Assembly: GCF_019969685.1 (NCBI RefSeq)
Contig: NZ_JAHXYZ010000001.1
Coordinates: 1,949,966 to 2,013,965 of the forward strand
Length of the DNA stretch: 64,000 nt
DNA from: Microbacterium sp. EST19A
GTDB taxonomy: Bacteria > Actinomycetota > Actinomycetes > Actinomycetales > Microbacteriaceae
Direction: 5' to 3'
A model generated the notes under the pieces. The model did not search any database and was not told where the DNA came from. It worked only from the letters and a program-made list of their open reading frames with translations. The position numbers and the translations under genes were made by a program. This document shows, one piece after another, positions 63,125 through 64,000 of this stretch (position 1 is its first letter; each line of letters opens with the position of its first letter).

Positions 63125-63383
63125 CGTCGAGTAGATCCGCGTCCGAGAGCTGTTTCACGAAGTCCAGGACGTCTTTCATTGCGGTCTTGACGTCAATCCC
63201 ATAGTCTCTCGACAAAGTGCTCGCAATATCGACGATGGAGTTCTTTCCGTTGCTGAGCCCCCAGATCGCCGTTTCCACGTCGCCAAGGCGAAAAGCTGCA
63301 TCCCCCTGCACGAGGTACAGATTTCCATCTTGCGAGGTGGTGGCAACGCTGAAAGAGCGCAGAGGCTTGCTTTCCGGTTTCAT
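63117..63383 (-). CDS. PqqD-like RiPP recognition element protein
   Basis: 88 residues, GGAGGTAAGGACAGA before the ATG. The PqqD winged-helix shape is seen in NLYLVQGDAAFRLGDVETAI, SIVDIASTLSRDYGID and VKTAMKDVLDFVKQLSDADLL. Stand-alone PqqD proteins (PqqD, lasso B1) bind the leader of a precursor peptide and bring it to enzymes. The 65-bp gap between it and the small peptide holds a hairpin. Confidence 0.88.
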   Translation of the reverse strand: MKPESKPLRSFSVATTSQDGNLYLVQGDAAFRLGDVETAIWGLSNGKNSIVDIASTLSRDYGIDVKTAMKDVLDFVKQLSDADLLDDE

Positions 63384-63403
63384 TCTGTCCTTACCTCCGT
63401 CAG

Positions 63404-63438
63404 TCGGGGCGTGATCGGTCTGGCGGAGCACGCCCCGA
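63404..63438 (-). terminator. Hairpin between the small peptide and the PqqD-like gene
   Basis: TCGGGGCGTG and CACGCCCCGA form a perfect 10-bp stem with a 15-base loop just after the peptide stop. It resembles the readthrough attenuators that keep RiPP precursor mRNA in excess over biosynthetic genes. Confidence 0.75.
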
Positions 63439-63448
63439 CCTTTTGATA

Positions 63449-63520
63449 TCAGAGCGTGAATGATCCTGGTGCCTTCGCGACGTCGATTTTGACGAGCACT
63501 GGCTTGCTGTATTTGCGCAT
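63449..63520 (-). CDS. 23-residue peptide with lasso-type leader motif, candidate RiPP precursor
   Basis: A strong GGAGGTGAAGA site precedes ATG 63520. The peptide starts MRKYSKPVLVKI and ends GSFTL; in between are Asp13, Lys16, Pro18. Tyr4-x2-Pro7-x-Leu9 matches the YxxPxL motif that PqqD-like lasso B1 proteins recognise, and Thr22 sits at the second-last position as in lasso leaders. But there is no following core sequence. Total length equals PqqA. It is the first gene of the cluster and followed by an attenuator hairpin. The product could be the peptide itself, modified at Ser/Thr/Lys. Confidence 0.72.
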   Translation of the reverse strand: MRKYSKPVLVKIDVAKAPGSFTL

Positions 63521-63875
63521 TCTTCACCTCCTTCCCTATCGCGTTCAAGAGCGGCCAAGTGTGTCTGACTGGCCGTGAGTGGGAGCCTACCCCTCAGCAT
63601 GCGGCTTCTTTCGTCCTCTCGGGCGCCCCTGCAATCGAATGCTGGGATATTGGTATTCTGTTGGGCGTCGGTCCGATGCTCAGATTCCGCTCGGATTCCC
63701 GGGGTGATCTCCCGCGTTCTCAATGCTGTAGGTGGGATGCCATATGACCCGGGGCTGATATGACACGTAAAGCGCGGGTGATCAGAGGCGATCCTTCCGG
63801 ATAAAGCGGCGCCGCGGAGTCTGCCCGGTGTTATGTTGCTGGCTTGATCAGTTGCATTTCGACAGGAGCCCTTTC
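63521..63875. other. Intergenic region between the peptide cluster and pdxS
   Basis: No gene is supported in these 355 bases. It must hold the minus-strand promoter of the peptide cluster and the plus-strand promoter of pdxS; TATGTT near 63831 is a weak -10 candidate for pdxS. The part from 63541 to 63760 is notably less GC-rich than the genome around it. Small open frames here have poor codon bias. Confidence 0.6.

Positions 63876-64000
<125 letters not shown>

Noticed and set aside
56948..63520. Classical lasso peptide cluster
   Set aside because: No asparagine-synthetase-like cyclase, no transglutaminase-like B2 protease and no core region in the small peptide were found within the window.
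63384..63548. N-terminal extension of the PqqD-like protein in the same frame
   Set aside because: The extension reads through the small peptide gene in another frame; a strong ribosome-binding site supports the shorter start at 63383.

Overview
The window is GC-rich actinobacterial chromosome. It most resembles Microbacterium or a close relative in the Microbacteriaceae, judging from the strong G/C third-position bias, a DUF3073 protein, a DUF222-HNH nuclease, a TipA-type regulator, purM-purF order and many GTG/TTG starts. Genes are dense, often overlap by 4 bp, and no rRNA, tRNA, CRISPR array or insertion sequence was seen.

Layout. 1-5 kb: a heme/iron uptake locus, with a truncated HmuT-like lipoprotein diverging from a very large HtaA-domain surface protein and DtxR-type iron boxes between them. 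5-12 kb: housekeeping (purM, purF), an MFS exporter and a DUF222-HNH gene behind a LexA-type box. 12-14.5 kb: an ECF sigma/anti-sigma pair with a secreted lipoprotein and a DUF2231 membrane protein, all preceded by the same TGAAC-N17-CGTGT promoter. 14.5-20.3 kb: a MOSC protein, DUF3073, a stress protein, a PadR/DUF4097 operon with a large dyad operator, and glgP. 20.4-24.7 kb: a small membrane peptide, an ABC exporter and an M50-like protease gene, divergent from a TipA-type MerR gene; this is a candidate peptide-antibiotic or peptide-processing system. 25-37.5 kb: a nitroreductase, a Rieske oxidoreductase, two CrcB genes, a TetR-RND pump, an aldose epimerase, a DEAD-box helicase, YaeQ and a radical SAM protein.

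37.5-54 kb is a catabolic island. A sugar ABC importer (binding protein, two permeases) is followed by a beta-helix protein, a FadR-type regulator lies next to it, and a plus-strand operon carries an enolase-superfamily sugar-acid dehydratase, an MBL hydrolase, a Gfo/Idh/MocA dehydrogenase, a CaiB-type CoA transferase, a binding-protein-like protein without a signal, an enoyl-CoA hydratase, a XylX-like FAH-family dehydratase and a ketoglutaric-semialdehyde dehydrogenase. An aldose-dehydrogenase-like reductase is nearby. Together these fit non-phosphorylative oxidation of an aldose to 2-oxoglutarate, with extra CoA-dependent enzymes that this route does not explain. A shared 11-bp motif may mark the regulon.

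54-56.4 kb holds a D,D-carboxypeptidase and an acyl-CoA dehydrogenase. 56.9-63.5 kb is the most unusual part: eight tightly packed minus-strand genes of lower GC. They encode a 23-residue peptide with a lasso-type YxxPxL leader motif, a PqqD-like recognition protein, a CPBP membrane protease homologue, a nucleotidyltransferase, a frameshifted MFS exporter, an HPr-kinase-like protein, a phosphopentomutase-like metalloenzyme and a GpsA-like dehydrogenase. No lasso cyclase or transglutaminase-like protease is present, so this looks like an undescribed RiPP or modified-peptide cluster. The window ends in the start of pdxS.
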